Below are positions 36,240 through 49,126 of a DNA stretch of 64,000 bases, one piece after another; position 1 is the stretch's first letter; each line of letters starts with the position of its first letter. The stretch covers positions 992,001-1,056,000 of the forward strand of contig CAWUHX010000046.1 in assembly GCA_963922205.1 (NCBI GenBank). Direction: 5' to 3'. Both the position numbers and the translations under genes were made by a program. The DNA is from Romanomermis culicivorax. Taxonomy: Eukaryota; Nematoda; Enoplea; Mermithida; Mermithidae. Under the pieces are notes generated by a model. That model searched no databases, was not told the origin of the DNA, and saw only the letters and a program-made list of their open reading frames with translations.

Positions 36240-37530
36240 GTTTGAACATAGGCTAAGGTTTAGGCTTAGGCTTGAGCTTGAACATACGCTTAGGCCTAGG
36301 CTTAGGCTTAGGCTGAGACTTAGGCTTAGGCTTAGGCTTAGGCTTTAGCTTAGCCTTAGGCTTTGGCTTAGGCTAGGGCTTAGGCTTAGGCTTAGGCTTA
36401 GGCTTAGGCTTAGGCTTAGGCTAGGGCTTAGGCTTTGGCTTAGGCTAGGGCTTGGCTTAGGCTTAGGCTTAGACTTAGCCTTAGTCTTAGGCTTAGGCTT
36501 AGGCTTAGGCTTAGGCTTAAGCTTAGGCTTAAGGCCCTGTCATACTTCACCGCACGGCGCCGCACGGTACCGGCCGGCGCCGTGCGGTACCGTGCGGTGA
36601 AGTATGACAGGGCCTTTAGGCTTAGGCTTAAGCTTAGGCTTAGGCTTAGCCTTACGCTTTGGCTTAGGCTAGGGCTTAGGCTTAGGCTTAGGCTTAGGCT
36701 TAGGCTTAGGCTTAAGCTTAGGCTTAGACTTAGGCTTAGGCTTAGGCTTAGGCTTAGGCTTAGGCTTAGGCTTAGGCTTAGGCTTAAGCTTAGGCTTAGA
36801 CTTCGGCTTAGCCTCAGCCTTAGCCTTAGGCTTAGGCTTTGGCTTTGGCTTAGCCTTAGGCTTAGGCTTTGGCTTTGGCTTAGCCTTAGGCTTAGGCTTA
36901 GGCTTAGTCTTAGGCCTAGGCTTAGGCTTAGGCTTAAGCTTAGGCTTAGGCTTAGGCTTAGGTTTAAGCTTTGGCTTAGGCTTCGGCTTAGCCTTAGGCT
37001 TTGGCTTAGGCTAGGGCTTGGCTTAGGCTTAGGCTTAGGCTTAGACTTAGCCTTAGTCTTAGGCTTAGGCTTAGGCTTAGGCTTAGGCTTAGGCTTAAGC
37101 TTAGGCTTAGGCTTAGGCTTAAGCTTAGGCTTAGGCTTAAGCTTAGGCTTAGGCTTCGGCTTAGCCTTAGGCTTTGGCTTAGGCTAGGGCTTAGGCTTGG
37201 ACTTAGGCTTAGACTTAGCCTTAGTCTTAGGGTTAGGCTTAGGCTTAGGCTTAAGTTTAGGCTTAGGCTTTGGCTTAGCCTTAGGCTTTGGCTTAGGCTA
37301 GGGCTTAGGCTTAGGCTTAGGCTTAGGCTTAGGCTTAGGCTTAGGCTTAGGCTTAGGCTTAGGCTTAGGCTTAGGCTTAGGCTTAGGCTTAGGCTTAGGC
37401 TTAGGCTTAGGCTTAGGCTTAGGCTTAGGCTTAGGCTTAGGCTTAGGCTTAGGCTTAGGCTTAGGCTTAGCCTTAGCCTTAGGCTTAAGCTTGGCTTAGG
37501 CTTAAGACTAAGTTTATAGTCAGGAGGAGA
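36240..37530 (+). repeat. Interstitial telomere tract (TTAGGC)n
   Basis: TTAGGC is the nematode telomere repeat. A pure block lies at about 37301-37470; the rest is TTAGGC with phase slips and variants such as TTAAGC, TTTGGC and TTAGCC. It is internal, with unique sequence and genes on both sides. The Arg/Leu-rich frame of 201 codons through it is repeat-derived. A small palindromic element is inserted at 36532-36615. Confidence 0.95.
36532..36615. mobile_element. 84 bp foldback element inside the telomere tract, TTA on both sides
   Basis: The two halves are near-perfect inverted copies: AGGCCCTGTCATACTTCACC at the left and its complement at the right, with GCACGG repeats towards the centre. 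TTA at 36529-36531 and 36616-36618 fits the 3 bp duplication of PIF/Harbinger elements. TTA is also part of TTAGGC, so chance cannot be excluded. Confidence 0.6.
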
Positions 37531-39561
37531 TTTGGATCAGGCATGGGAAGTTAGGCTCAGTCTTAGAGTTAGACTTAGATTTAGACTCATGCTTCGGTTC
37601 AAGCTTAGGCTTAGGCTTAGGCTCAGGCTCAGACTTGGGGTTATCCTTGGGCTTAGGGTTAGGGATAGGCTACGTGGTAGTGTGCCATTGGGGAAGCGGA
37701 GTGCCACGACGATCTGTCACTTACCATGTTATAGTTGACTGAATAACTTAACAGACCACGTCAACACCCATCTCACCGTAATCAAGCCCCTGACTATAAA
37801 TAACTTAAACAACTATGATTCATCCAAAGAGCATCAGTTCATAATTTTTAAGTCCACTTCTTTATGTAGGAGCACAACTTAAAAAACGAAAATGCTGTCT
37901 TGCGCCATCTCATTCAAGTTACTGTAATGGGATAAGAATGGAAAAGATAAAAAAAATCGAAGTTTACTTCATCAGCTCATAAAGTTCCTCATGTCATAAA
38001 AAATTCTTGGTCTCATGGATACGGTTTATTGATAATACTAATATGAGCAAGAAAATATGAAAATTTGTTCGAACAACATATAAATGAGCAAAGAAGCAAG
38101 AAACTGTAAAAGCTATACTCTATAATGTATACCATCTTATAAAATGATAGTCGGGTCTCTTTGTGAATTTCCATTGGCAACTAAATTATTTAACTTAGTT
38201 TATGCTCAGCAATTGAGTGAATAACATTCAACTCGTAGTTGCTCGTGAGTTCACACTAATACAGCATATCAGGTCGTTTTAACGACCAAAAGATAGGCTT
38301 CATTCGGAACACAATTTTTAATGAAAAACTTTAAACTAGCAAAAATATGAAATTTCTTCACGATAGTTTTGACACCAAAATCATAGAAAAAACAATCTTG
38401 ATCATTCATTTCTGGATGGATGCAATTCTAAAGAAATTTTGACTATCTGAACGAATAATTTTAAAAAATCAATTCTGTTCTATTCTCTTCACACTTTAAC
38501 AGAAAAGTTTCGAGTCTACACTACAATAATAACGTTTCTGATGTTTCTTCAAGAACTTACCTTCATCTTTTCGCTGCATCCACCATTTCAAAATAAATAG
38601 ACTATGGAGCAGTCCGAAAAATGACCCGACCTCACCAAAGTGCTAAAATTTTCGAAAATTTTCAGAATAACAGTAGACGTGAAATGACTGATTCTGATAC
38701 CATACTGTAGAATTTTGGCTGCTGTGATTTACTGGTGAACTTACTACCGATGTTCAAGCAAACAAAAAAATTTGAATGAGCTACCAAGCACCCCGTAGAG
38801 TATTGATCCCATATACTACTTGTCTAATGACAGCTCTTGGCATCATGAATTAATGACTAATGATTTCCATCTAACTGAAAAACATTCAGCTACTGAATTA
38901 AAAACAATGATTCAAATATACTGTTGAACTACTGAACTGATAAACTACTTATCTAGTCATTTTGGACCGAACGAAAAATATCTGAATATTAAAACCAAAC
39001 CTATCGAATCTTTGGAGCGGTTGTGCAGAAATGACTTCTTGAGCCCTTGAATTAATGAATTAGTAAAGTGAGTGGAACAAAAAAATTGACTCCTGAAACA
39101 CTGAGAAACCATAGAGTAGTCTGAAGAATGACTCGTCAGATATTATTAGCTAATGAGGTGTACTTTGCCATAGAACTAATGAATCTCTAAGCGACTGAAA
39201 CATACTGAAACAGCCAAAAAATTCGGCTATTGTACCATTGAACCCTAAAGTTTGCTATACTTTTTCTAAATGAGTCGAGATGCACATGGATACAAAAATA
39301 ACTTGAAAACCTCGAACTTCTTAATTCTTGAATGACAGCATTTCTTTGCCAACTGAATTTAACTTCACAGGACTATGTTGATCAACTGAAAGTTATTAAC
39401 CTTTGAACTATTGAACTATCGAACTATTGAATGTTTATACAGTCAAAAAAGTTCACATTATATATGGTTTGATAGTTTATCGGTTGACATGACCTAAACT
39501 TGTAAGTACTGAACAACTGAATCAATAAAATAGCTCATTAGTGGAACCAGCACTTAGGTAA
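37531..39561. other. Intergenic stretch
   Basis: The first 100 bases are decayed telomere-like repeat. Near 38570-38606 lies an end resembling MITE family A. From about 38870 to 39540 short ACTGAA and GAACTA motifs are frequent. No gene was recognised. Confidence 0.4.
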
Positions 39562-40495
39562 AGCCGTAGGCATACTTGACCGGTTTTTTTGCAGCCGCAA
39601 ATTTTGCGGCCCGCAATTGCGGGTCGGTTGCGGCTCTCACAATGGCATACTTTTGAGCGGTTCCGCAAAAATGCGGAACCGGAAAACCGCAATTGTAAGC
39701 ATAGTTAACCGCAATTTCGAACCGGAAATTACTTAAGAGATGCAAGGTTGTAGGTTTCCGAATCCAAAAGCGTCAAAATGCTTGGGTATGCTCCTAATTG
39801 CATGGAAAAGCATCCGTAGGTAGGCACATTACAAACGTTTTTAAAAATGGGGAAAATTTTTGGAAAATTAGGAAAAAAATTTTGGGTCCGGTTCTCATGT
39901 GGAAAAAATCAACCGCTCTAAAAACATCATGTTTTAAAAGTTTAAAAAGACTAAAATAAACCGTCTATGAGCATTTTTAAGCGAAAAAAGACTTTGAGAA
40001 AATTGGGGAAAAAATTTTTACCCCTATCGCCATTTGACGAAAAAGCCGGCGGGAAAAACAGTGTTCACCAAAGTATATCTTTTCAGTTTCCGATTCCCGA
40101 AAATTTTTTCGACAATGAGAACCTTACATAAATTTTTTTCTTTATTCCCGAATTTTTCTCCTCAAAAGATTCCTTTGCAGAAAAAAAACATTGGACAAAG
40201 CAAATTCTGGAAATAATTGAGTTTTCTAGTTGATAAAGATCAGGTATTCAGTGTTATTCAGCGCGAAACGGCACATACTGTATCAAGTGCGGCTGCCAGA
40301 ACCGCAAAAAGTACTCCACCCGAGAACTTTTTGCGGGTCCATAAACCGCACTAAACCGCAATGCGGTTGCGGGTTGCCACCCGCAACCGCATTGCGGTTT
40401 CGCGGGTGACTTGCGGGTCGCAATTTTTGAAAACCGCAAAAAAGTGTGCGAGCCGCAGACTTTTTCGCCCGTTGCGGCTAAGTATGCCTACGGCT
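39562..40495. mobile_element. 934 bp TIR element with TAA target duplication (Harbinger-like)
   Basis: It starts AGCCGTAGGCATACTT and ends with the complement; TAA flanks both sides (39559-39561, 40496-40498). Both ends continue into sequence rich in GCGGTT, CCGCAA and TTGCGG. The centre (39720-40250) is related to the palindromic-word repeat. No transposase is visible. The CATACTT.ACCG part of the end is shared with the 84 bp foldback element. Confidence 0.7.
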
Positions 40496-40498
40496 TAA

Positions 40499-41462
40499 GC
40501 ATTTGTTAGGATAACCCGAATACAATCGGGATAAAACGCTCAAACTATGTCTTATATTGTAAACGAAAGTATGATAACTAATTAGCTAATCAACCAAAAA
40601 TCTATTAATCGCATCGGCCCCTCATTCTTCTTCTATAAGAAGCCAACTCAAGCGCGAAACGAAAGAATGGGAAAAAGTGGAAATTAGGCTCGCAAAGACA
40701 CAAGCGCAGCTGTATATCGGCAATTTGATAAGAGGAAAAGCTAGAAACACCACGTGCTAGCCCGAGGTCATTAGGGTTTTTCGAGCTTCGTTAGTTTCAT
40801 CAATAGTTAATGCGCAGGAAATTCCCGCCCACTAATCATTATTACTTTGGTTGACTGGAACGTGGTATTTCCTCTTCAGTCTGGACATCTGAGATAAGAG
40901 TCCATTCCCGGATCCAGAAATATGAATTAAAAGTAGAGTATACTAATTGAAAATATATGCTGTGAAAGTTCGAACATCAATATGTGATCCTGGAATGTTT
41001 TATAAAACACAAGAAATATACGTATATTATCGTCCAAAAAATTACCTGACTAAAAGTGCATCATTACAGTAACCAGAACAGATCGAGGATTGTTCTCTTG
41101 ATTTTTGAAAAATTAACGCATTTGTTGCACAAATTTTGTTTGATGACATAGATGGAGTTGAACGTACAAAAATGAAAAGTAAACGTGCAATAAAATGTAG
41201 GAACAAATATTCTGTTGTTCAAGTACGTAGTCGTGCAAAAATTTACACCAAGAGACGAGGGTTTACTGTAGATAACCTAGGACAGAGGATGAAAAAACAA
41301 CCTGAACACTCTCCAGCCGATGCGTTTATTAGGCGAACTAAATGTTTTTCTTACAGTATGCACAATTTTTACAGTATCCTGAAGCTTCAACTAAAAAAAG
41401 ATTGGAAGTGGGTTCGTCATAATTCAAATGATTTTGTTGACTGCCGACAATGAAAATGATAA
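40499..41462. other. Intergenic stretch with one unrecognised frame
   Basis: The plus-strand frame at 41136-41453 (105 codons) is Lys/Arg-rich and has no motif I recognise. No promoter or splice support was found. A GC-richer part lies at 40620-40850. Confidence 0.3.
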
Positions 41463-41713
41463 CTATAGTCTGTTTTTCTTGAAATGCTTCCAAATAATGA
41501 AAGTGGAAAGCAAGTAGTATTTCAGATTTTTGCGATTTTCTGATGAACAAAATATTATGTAGGGCTGGAATTTTCTGAGCATACTGGCCTGACCTTTAGC
41601 GATTTTTCGAGTGAAAAATTTTACAGTAAGGACTTTATGTAAATAATTTCGACGACAGTACTGATTTGTGTCACTTTTGCATGTGGAAGCATTTTATAAA
41701 AAACAGATTATAG
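41463..41713. mobile_element. MITE-like repeat, family B
   Basis: It starts CTATAGTCTGTTTTTCTTGA and ends AAAAAACAGATTATAG. The inverted ends share TGTTTTT..AAATGCTTCCA. The interior GTGGAAAGCAAGTAGTATTT matches the copy at 7270-7513. Confidence 0.65.
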
Positions 41714-44700
41714 AATTTTTTCGACTTCTGATAATTACCTACGAATTTGTAATCAAGCTGTTATTATCTACGGTTCCTCATTGTCAAGAAAGCTACGGGA
41801 AAATGGTTACTTTCTTACAGTAGCACAAAAAGTGCATACTCAAATTTCCACTGATCTGACATGGACTGAAAATAGAAAAGAATTTCATATATCAGAAGGT
41901 AAATGAATAGTAAAAGTTTTGCCAGTTTAGGTTTATCCAAATGCTGTTTTAATGACTCGGGACTTGAAAATGTTGCACAAAAAGTATAAATTGAAAGCCA
42001 ATTTTTAAAAAAGACTTCTGAAAAATTATGGAATTCAATGCTTTTGTACAAAAGAACATTCTTTATCCATGCTTTGCGAAGTAGTAACGATCCACCCGGG
42101 GGAAATTCTGTAATAAATTCCCGATAATTAGACCGACGGGCACTTTTCGCTACACATTTTGTTAATAACCGTTTCATGACTCTTGCAACAGGTTCTCAAT
42201 CTACATAGTAATCATCAAACAATAATGAACCGAAGATGGCATCCTACGGTGGAAAATGATTATATTCGAAGATAATTATGAATCTCTCCTTAAATGCAAT
42301 TTTTCTGTACAGTTGAAAGCAAACACGACATGTGCAACATGCGTGTGAACAGAATTCTGTAAACTAGTCTGTTTTCTCAAATACAACCTTTCCGAAAAGA
42401 CTCCAAAACAAATACTGCATACGCAAAGCTGTTCGATGGAATTTCTTAATTTGAAATTCACTATGGTTTGCCGACTTGCTAGAAATCACAGAATTTGACG
42501 AAAAAATTTTCCTGTCCGTTTTGAAATCGGCGTTAAATGGGAAAGTAGAATAGTCTAGGATAACTGCACAACTAAGCTAAGAGCGACTTCCGCAGAAAGT
42601 TTTCGGTTGTCCTGTCGATAATGGAAGATAGGGAAAACTAGAGATTGAGCTAGAGAAAACAGAGAATTGCAGGAACTCGAGAAATTAAGGGAATTTAGGG
42701 AATTAAGAGGACCAAGGATCCTTGGAAATTTAGAGAACTACAGGAATTTGAGTACATGAAGGAGTTAAGGTGAGAACAGGGTATTCATTGTCCGTACTTA
42801 TCAACGAATATTCTTATGACATAGTGGGTGAAGATGCATGTAAAAGCCTTTTGATTTTGGGTCAAAAATAGGTGACATTTCGTGCGTTAAATTTTAATGG
42901 CCTGAATGATATGTTCATTTGACTTTACGATTTTCCCCCTGTTTGGAAATGGCAAAAAATATTCAGTAAGACAAAAATTTAAACTTTTGATGGAAAATGA
43001 ATCGAAAAATGGCTACTTTTAAGAGTGGTCATCAATGATGGAAAGCCTAAAGAGGGCTTGGGTCGGATTCAAACGTTTGATTTTACGCACTAAAACTATG
43101 ATAATCGTAAAATGTGCGGGTTTCAGCATCAGTGCACAATGTTTTTGAAATTTTACCTCATGATAATGTTTTACAAAAAAAATCATTCACAAAAAAACAT
43201 AATGATATTTTATAGTCTATTTTTTGGTCACTATGCGTTTTCATTTTTTGACACATTTATTCATTTTTTAGCTTTTTTCGCATGAGTAGTATCATCTCAC
43301 TTCTCAGCTAGATCATTTCTACAAATATACCTGGCCCACTACGGTAGATACGAGAAATGAACTTTTTCTAATTCCAATCCAATTTCCCTTCTTCAAGGTA
43401 CAGCTGAAGGGTCTTGATCAAGGAAAGCAAAATTTCAACTCAACTTTCTACAATCTCAGTAGTTTTCACGAAGGTCGTACATCCTAAGCTGCATATAAAG
43501 AGTATATCTGAACTACGGCCGCTTAATTAATCTTGAATCCTAAACCTTAATTTTTTGATCGTAACTACAATTTAGTCATTTGTATTTACTTGCTTTCGAA
43601 TATTTCATTTGTCTATACTGTTTCTTTCTCTTCATTTCTCTCACTTTCGAACATTTTCATTTAATTTTGTTTTGAACTGTGTTTCTCTTTCCACTACTAA
43701 ATTTCTTGCCGACTATAATCTTGATCAATAACGGTGCTTTTAGGGCACTGAGAATAGATAATGCCGCAGATAGATTCGAAAATATGAATTCGATCTTAAT
43801 GTTCAGTTTTTAGGCTCAATGGTCAAGCAGAATGTAAATTTTGTAAATGAAAGTTTGGACTGCAAATTAACTACAGATGATATAAAATTTGGTGTTATCT
43901 CATCCGAATCTAACATATTCGAGAAATCTAAACGTTCATGAAACACCAGCTGCAAAGCAAAATTCCAGCGAACATTTTTGTGACATTATTGATGAGAGCA
44001 TTGTAGAAAAAAAAGTCGAAAGGTAAAAAGCCATCGCTTTTCTTCTTCTTTCAGTCAAGGGTCATATGCTGTTTTCTGCTCTTTTTACTTTTTTTCAACG
44101 AAACATGAAACACATAATTATTCTCACTTGTGAGCTTCGTGAAGCAGAGAAAGTGTTGATGGTCAAAACCATAGCCTTTCGCGAAAAATTTATCATTGCA
44201 CGCAGGTCATGTAGAGGAATTTCCAATGTTTGTTCCCACAAAAATGATTTTCCTTCTTTACTTCCGTGTATTCTCTTTGTAGAAAATTACCTCAATCTCC
44301 ACATTTCATTCCTTAAAAGTCCGAATGCAGAAACTGGTTTTTAAATTCGACACCCGCGAAATAAGCAGTAGGAATCGGCCCCAATGATCATCGAATATTG
44401 TTTCATGCCTTCGAAGCTGTTCAAATTTTAATTTAAACGATCGTCGATTGTCACTATTGCTCTGGGATGACGTTTTGCAGTATTAAAAACCATTTTTGAA
44501 ATAAAATTAATTTGAGTAATAACAATCCCACATGAATTCGGGCATATCTATCTTCAGTGAGAAAATTTTATGTTGTGCCTGGAACAGTTTGCTGACAATT
44601 TTAGCATATTTTAAATCGGCAATGTGTGATAGGATTGTTTATGTCCAAGTTGTCAGTTTACAAGTTGATCATCAAGTCCCAATCTTCTGCGGTGCAGAAT

Positions 44701-45917
44701 GGAAGATAATAGCAAGAAAAATACTGTAGTCCAAAAAAGACTGATTCGGCATTTTGGGAAATAGGCACATGAATATCGTAATTTGACGCAGGGAAGTACT
44801 TTGAACTTGTTGTTACACCCTGCATCAGATAGACAATTCTCTGTATTCATCCATCTATTCATACAAAAAATGAGTAATTCAAAAATTTTCTTCTGGATTT
44901 GACATTCATCAGCAAAAGAAAAACTAGAATGAAGTCATACACAGGCTGAGCCAAAAAAGGCCACCGGTGCTGACTTTGATAACTTTCGAACGGATGAAGC
45001 TTTTTTAATGCGGATTGCTGCATTAGAATGCCTTATTTGTTTTTGCTATAAAGACGAAATTATATGCTCCTAACGTTTATGGTTATTGTACAAACAGAAA
45101 TTTAGTAAAAGTGGTCATTTTTCAAAAAGTAAAAGTTGTGAAATCAAAGTAAAAGTTGTCCTATTGTGAAAAAAAAATTTTGCAAACCTATTTACACTCA
45201 GTAACACTTTAAAAATTACCCAGATTTCTAAATCACACGTAATTTAAAGTCATCAACTTCTTGTTTCAATATGGGCAAAATTTCGCGAAAATCAAGAGCC
45301 TCTGTTTTGAAATTGGAAAAAACAAAATTAAAGCAAAATCAATTCTATCATTGACCAGATCGGAAAAAGATCAAAACTATTGGTGAAACAGAAAGTAGGA
45401 CACACTAAAACGGCTCTATTGTAGTTGTCAGCTGTTATACGGTTCTTATGATTGGATCTATTGTATTTTTCTGCTGTAAAACATGTTGATTTTGTCAATT
45501 TTCGTCAATTTTTCAAAATTTATTTGCAACGTTTAGTATTTTTTATTCTAATCAATCAATATTCGAGCAATCTGGCTAAAACTTTGCAGTTTTTATGCCA
45601 GATGTTTTGTCTATCGATGGCAAAAAATTTTACATAGGTGAATTATTTTGAAACCAAATTCAATCACTTAGACTCCTTAAGACCATTAAGCAATACAAGT
45701 GCTCAACACAGTTATAATTTTGATTTGTGTAACATGAACTAATTGCTTTCTCAACTAATTTTTCCCATAAAATAACATTTGAAAAACTTCACATGCTTAC
45801 GTAGCAAATTTATAGCCTAAAAAACAGCGCAATCAACCAAAATAATCAAATTTAACACATCAGTTTGTAAAATATTGCAAAATGTGGAATATATAACCCA
45901 GAATCCTGCTCTCGCTT
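41714..45917. other. Long intergenic stretch without recognised genes
   Basis: I read both strands and found no exon chain. Frames of 60-120 codons (for example 41815-42177 minus and 44066-44344 plus) have no recognisable motif. At 44945 GGCTGAGCCAAAAAAGGCCA resembles a Tc1/mariner end with no partner. Confidence 0.4.
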
Positions 45918-45923
45918 TTTATT
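45918..45923 (-). terminator. Poly(A) signal overlapping the stop codon of collagen B
   Basis: On the minus strand the last sense codon CAA, the stop TAA and the next base form AATAAA. If used, the 3' untranslated region would be about 15-25 bases. Confidence 0.45.
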
Positions 45924-48900
45924 GCACCTTAAATTTTCGCCTCCGTCTCGACGTTTTGCCTTTGGCGGCCGATGATCGACTGTTCGGAAATTGTCGAGTC
46001 GGACAAGGACAATAACGGGCGTCGATGCCCAATTTGCCCGGCTTGCCCGGTTCACCAATAGGTCCAGGCTGGGCGTCAGCGCCTGCATCGCCCGCCGGTC
46101 CAACGGCGCCCTGTTCGCCTTGTCGACCGGGCTGACCGTGCGAGCCCATCGTGCCAGCAGCGCCCAGTTGGCCGGCCGGGCCGTCCGGCCCTTTAACGCC
46201 CGCTAGGCCTTTGCCGTATTTGACGCCGTCTTGACCCGTTCGACCTTTGGGTCCTTCGAAGCCTGGGTAGCCGTTGGAACCCGGCTGTCCGGCGTCACCG
46301 GCGGGTCCGACGTCACCGTGCCGGGCGTTGATGCCGCAGCGTCCGCGAGGTCCCTTACGTCCCTGTGAAAATAATGAGATTTGGATCATGGCATCATCCA
46401 TGAGGTCCTTGAGCAGGAACTGAAAGTTTCCATGTAATGAAATCATGCTTTCCATGTGAATCAAGGCTCGACACTTCATCAAAATCTGCAGGAGCAAAGG
46501 AGTATGCATGGAAGTTATGTTTTCTCTGTCTTCGCATTCATGAGCCTCTTTGAATTCAGCTTATCAAGGACGATTCGAAATGCCTAACAGAACACATGAT
46601 GACCGAAAAATCTGTTTCATTAGAAATTTTGAATCTTATAGCTTTTACCATGCGACTCCCGCAAACACTGCAACTCCACGCGACTCATGAATTTGATGTG
46701 TATCCTTTCTTCTTCAAGTGAATAAAGCATGACATGACATCAATCAGCAAGTTTTTCAAGTGAACGACACAGGACACATGCTCTGACTGCAGTTCTCAAC
46801 AGTTTCATGAATTTTTCACATAAACAATAAGACGGCTACAAATTCATGGTAGTGTCCCCACGTTCGGTATTAGTTCCTCAGATTTTCAGATCAAGACCAT
46901 AGATATCATGGGCTGCACTCATTCATGCACCAGCAGTTTTCGTGATGTGCTTACTTTAAAAATTCATCAAATCAATTCAGAATTCGCCAAGTGGCCTTCT
47001 CAGTAGTATTTTCCTCCAATTTCTCCATTTTTCCAGAATCTTTAAAAACTGACAAAAATCTGCGATTTTTTCATCAAGATACGACAAATGGCGATCTGTG
47101 AACTTCGAACATGCGTGAAATTTTGACAAGTGACATTAAAGTAGTTTTTCTACTCTGGTTACTTTTGCACAAACAAGCTGTTGACCAGCTTGTTTGTGCA
47201 AAGTAATATCCACTACTACTCTTTGTGAAACAAGCCTAAATTTCGTAATTTCGCCACATGGAAGATTATTCAACTATTAAAATATGACTATATAACGAGA
47301 CATTCGTCGAAAAATTCGTGAGTCAATGATCATAGAAACAACTGCTTCAAAAATTTGATGTCTACGTCTGCACAAAAATTTCATCCCGCGTGAAAAAGCA
47401 CTGCTTACAATGGGTCCCTGCGGTCCGGGCGGTCCTGCCGGACCGTGTGGCCCGAACGGGCACGGTCTGCAAGATCCGTCCGGGGAAGCCGGCACTGGCG
47501 GGAAATTTCCGGGCAATCCGACGCCGCCTTTGGCTCCGTCTATACCGTTTTCACTAAAAATATGTCTATGTCTAAATATGTCAATATGTAATATGTAAAT
47601 AAATATGTAAAATATGTTTAAATCAAAACTAAATTTTTAAAAAATTTAAATTACCTATAACTCCGTCGAAAACTCAGTTACAGTATTTTAAAATTTATTT
47701 TAAAATAGCTCTCAATGAGATCTAACGATTGATACCGAATTTGGTACGTTTTGGAGGGAAAAATTTCTCGCTCGTTCTGAGAAGTTATTAGGGTCAGCAT
47801 TGAGGTCAAACTTTCTGTGGGTGAAGTAAACCGATAGTCACAACTCACCCGTCTAAACCGGGTTGACCGGGCAAGCCTTTTTCACCAGTTGGGCAATTTC
47901 TGCTGGAGTCGCATTCTATAAAAATTTCCGTAGTCTATGGAGAAACTTTTGAAACTTTAAAAACTCTTTTTTTTACCACATGCTTCTGAAATGTGTCTTC
48001 TAAATCTGTTCCTAGTACCGGCTTTCAACGACGTTTCTTGCAATTGCGCCCATGCTTTATTGGCTAGATTCTGAATATCAAATAACAGTCATAATCTGGT
48101 CATGTGAAACCACGTGTAGAATGATCGAACACACAGAGTGGAAAAATTAATATGTATTTTGGGCATGAAACGTGAAGCTACAGTAATATTCAAAAGTGCA
48201 TCACGTGACATAAATCCAACAGAATCATATGAATTTATAGGATCTCTGACATGTTGAATTTGAAGACTTTCTTAGAACTCATGTTCATCAACTCTGGATC
48301 ATTTCTTAAAACATGGAAATTCCTAACAAAACATATAGATTTGCAATTGACAGCAGACATTCTATTCCACTGAGTTCAAGTAATTTCCAAAAATGATGCA
48401 TACCACTGAAAATTTCATGTTATTTTTGTAGACTCATGCTCATACACTTTATTTTACATCAAATATTCAACTTCACGATGTCTCAAATTATGCTTGCAAT
48501 ACAGAATATTTCAATACTCGATAGAAAATTTTTAAAACATTTTTGAAGCTTTTGATGATCATGGAATGATGATCAAATGCATCAAACAATATTTTTGTTT
48601 CACTGCAATCATCATACAGTGCTATTCATTTTTAAGAATTTTAGGTTTTTTTGTACAGTTTAATGATGCTTTAATTTGTCTGAGATATTCGCTACTATAG
48701 AAAACTTTAAAGTTGACTGCAATCATTATGCAATATGGCTTTTTGTGATGGATTTTCAGGTCAGGCCACTTTTGCATTGCATGATACTCATGAGTGAAAC
48801 AGCACAAATCATACAGTGAACAGTACCGAAAATTCTCTGCTACAGTACACTACAGTCATTTTGAAAAATTTAGATTTCTATTTTTTAGAATAAAGGAAAA

Positions 48901-49126
48901 ACTGTGAAACTGCTAACCGTGATATCTCATTGTCAAAAAGTATGCTGTAACAAATTACTTGGAATTGATCGGAATTTTGGCCAATTTCGACCGTCGCTTC
49001 GCCGACAAGTTGACCCAAACGGGAGGCGAATGATACGCACACAACAACCGTTAGCACGCTCAAGCATACAGTAGTGGTTACTGTAGCTTTGACGTGTAGG
49101 CCGTAGTTCGAAGACGACGTTACCAT
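45919..49126 (-). CDS. Cuticle collagen B
   Basis: Five exons: 49126-48959, 48070-47977, 47915-47849, 47553-47409, 46362-45919, joining in phase into 305 aa. A hydrophobic segment (about 14-33) is the Col_cuticle_N membrane part. Trp63 and RNRFRR (76-81) fit homology box A and the processing site. Cys87, Cys89 and Cys95 precede Gly-X-Y repeats, which break at NFPPVPASPDGSCRPCPFG, very like collagen A. The C-terminus has ARYCPCPTR and a strongly basic tail SRRRRKFKVQ. The start is fixed by an in-frame TAG two codons upstream. Exons 2 and 3 are 94 and 67 bp with the same phases as in collagen A, so the two genes descend from one. Gly-X-Y exons are split differently (145 + 444 bp here, 389 + 161 bp in A). 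Its basic tail is an oddity with unknown role. Confidence 0.96.
47164..47202. repeat. Perfect 17 bp hairpin in intron 4 of collagen B
   Basis: TTTGCACAAACAAGCTG (47164-47180) and its exact complement (47186-47202) are separated by TTGAC. Confidence 0.8.

Noticed and set aside
36582..37187. Arg-Leu-rich frame of 201 codons
   Set aside because: Translation of TTAGGC repeat.
41815..42177. Minus frame of 120 codons
   Set aside because: No recognisable domain, no splice or promoter signals; plausible by chance in AT-rich DNA.
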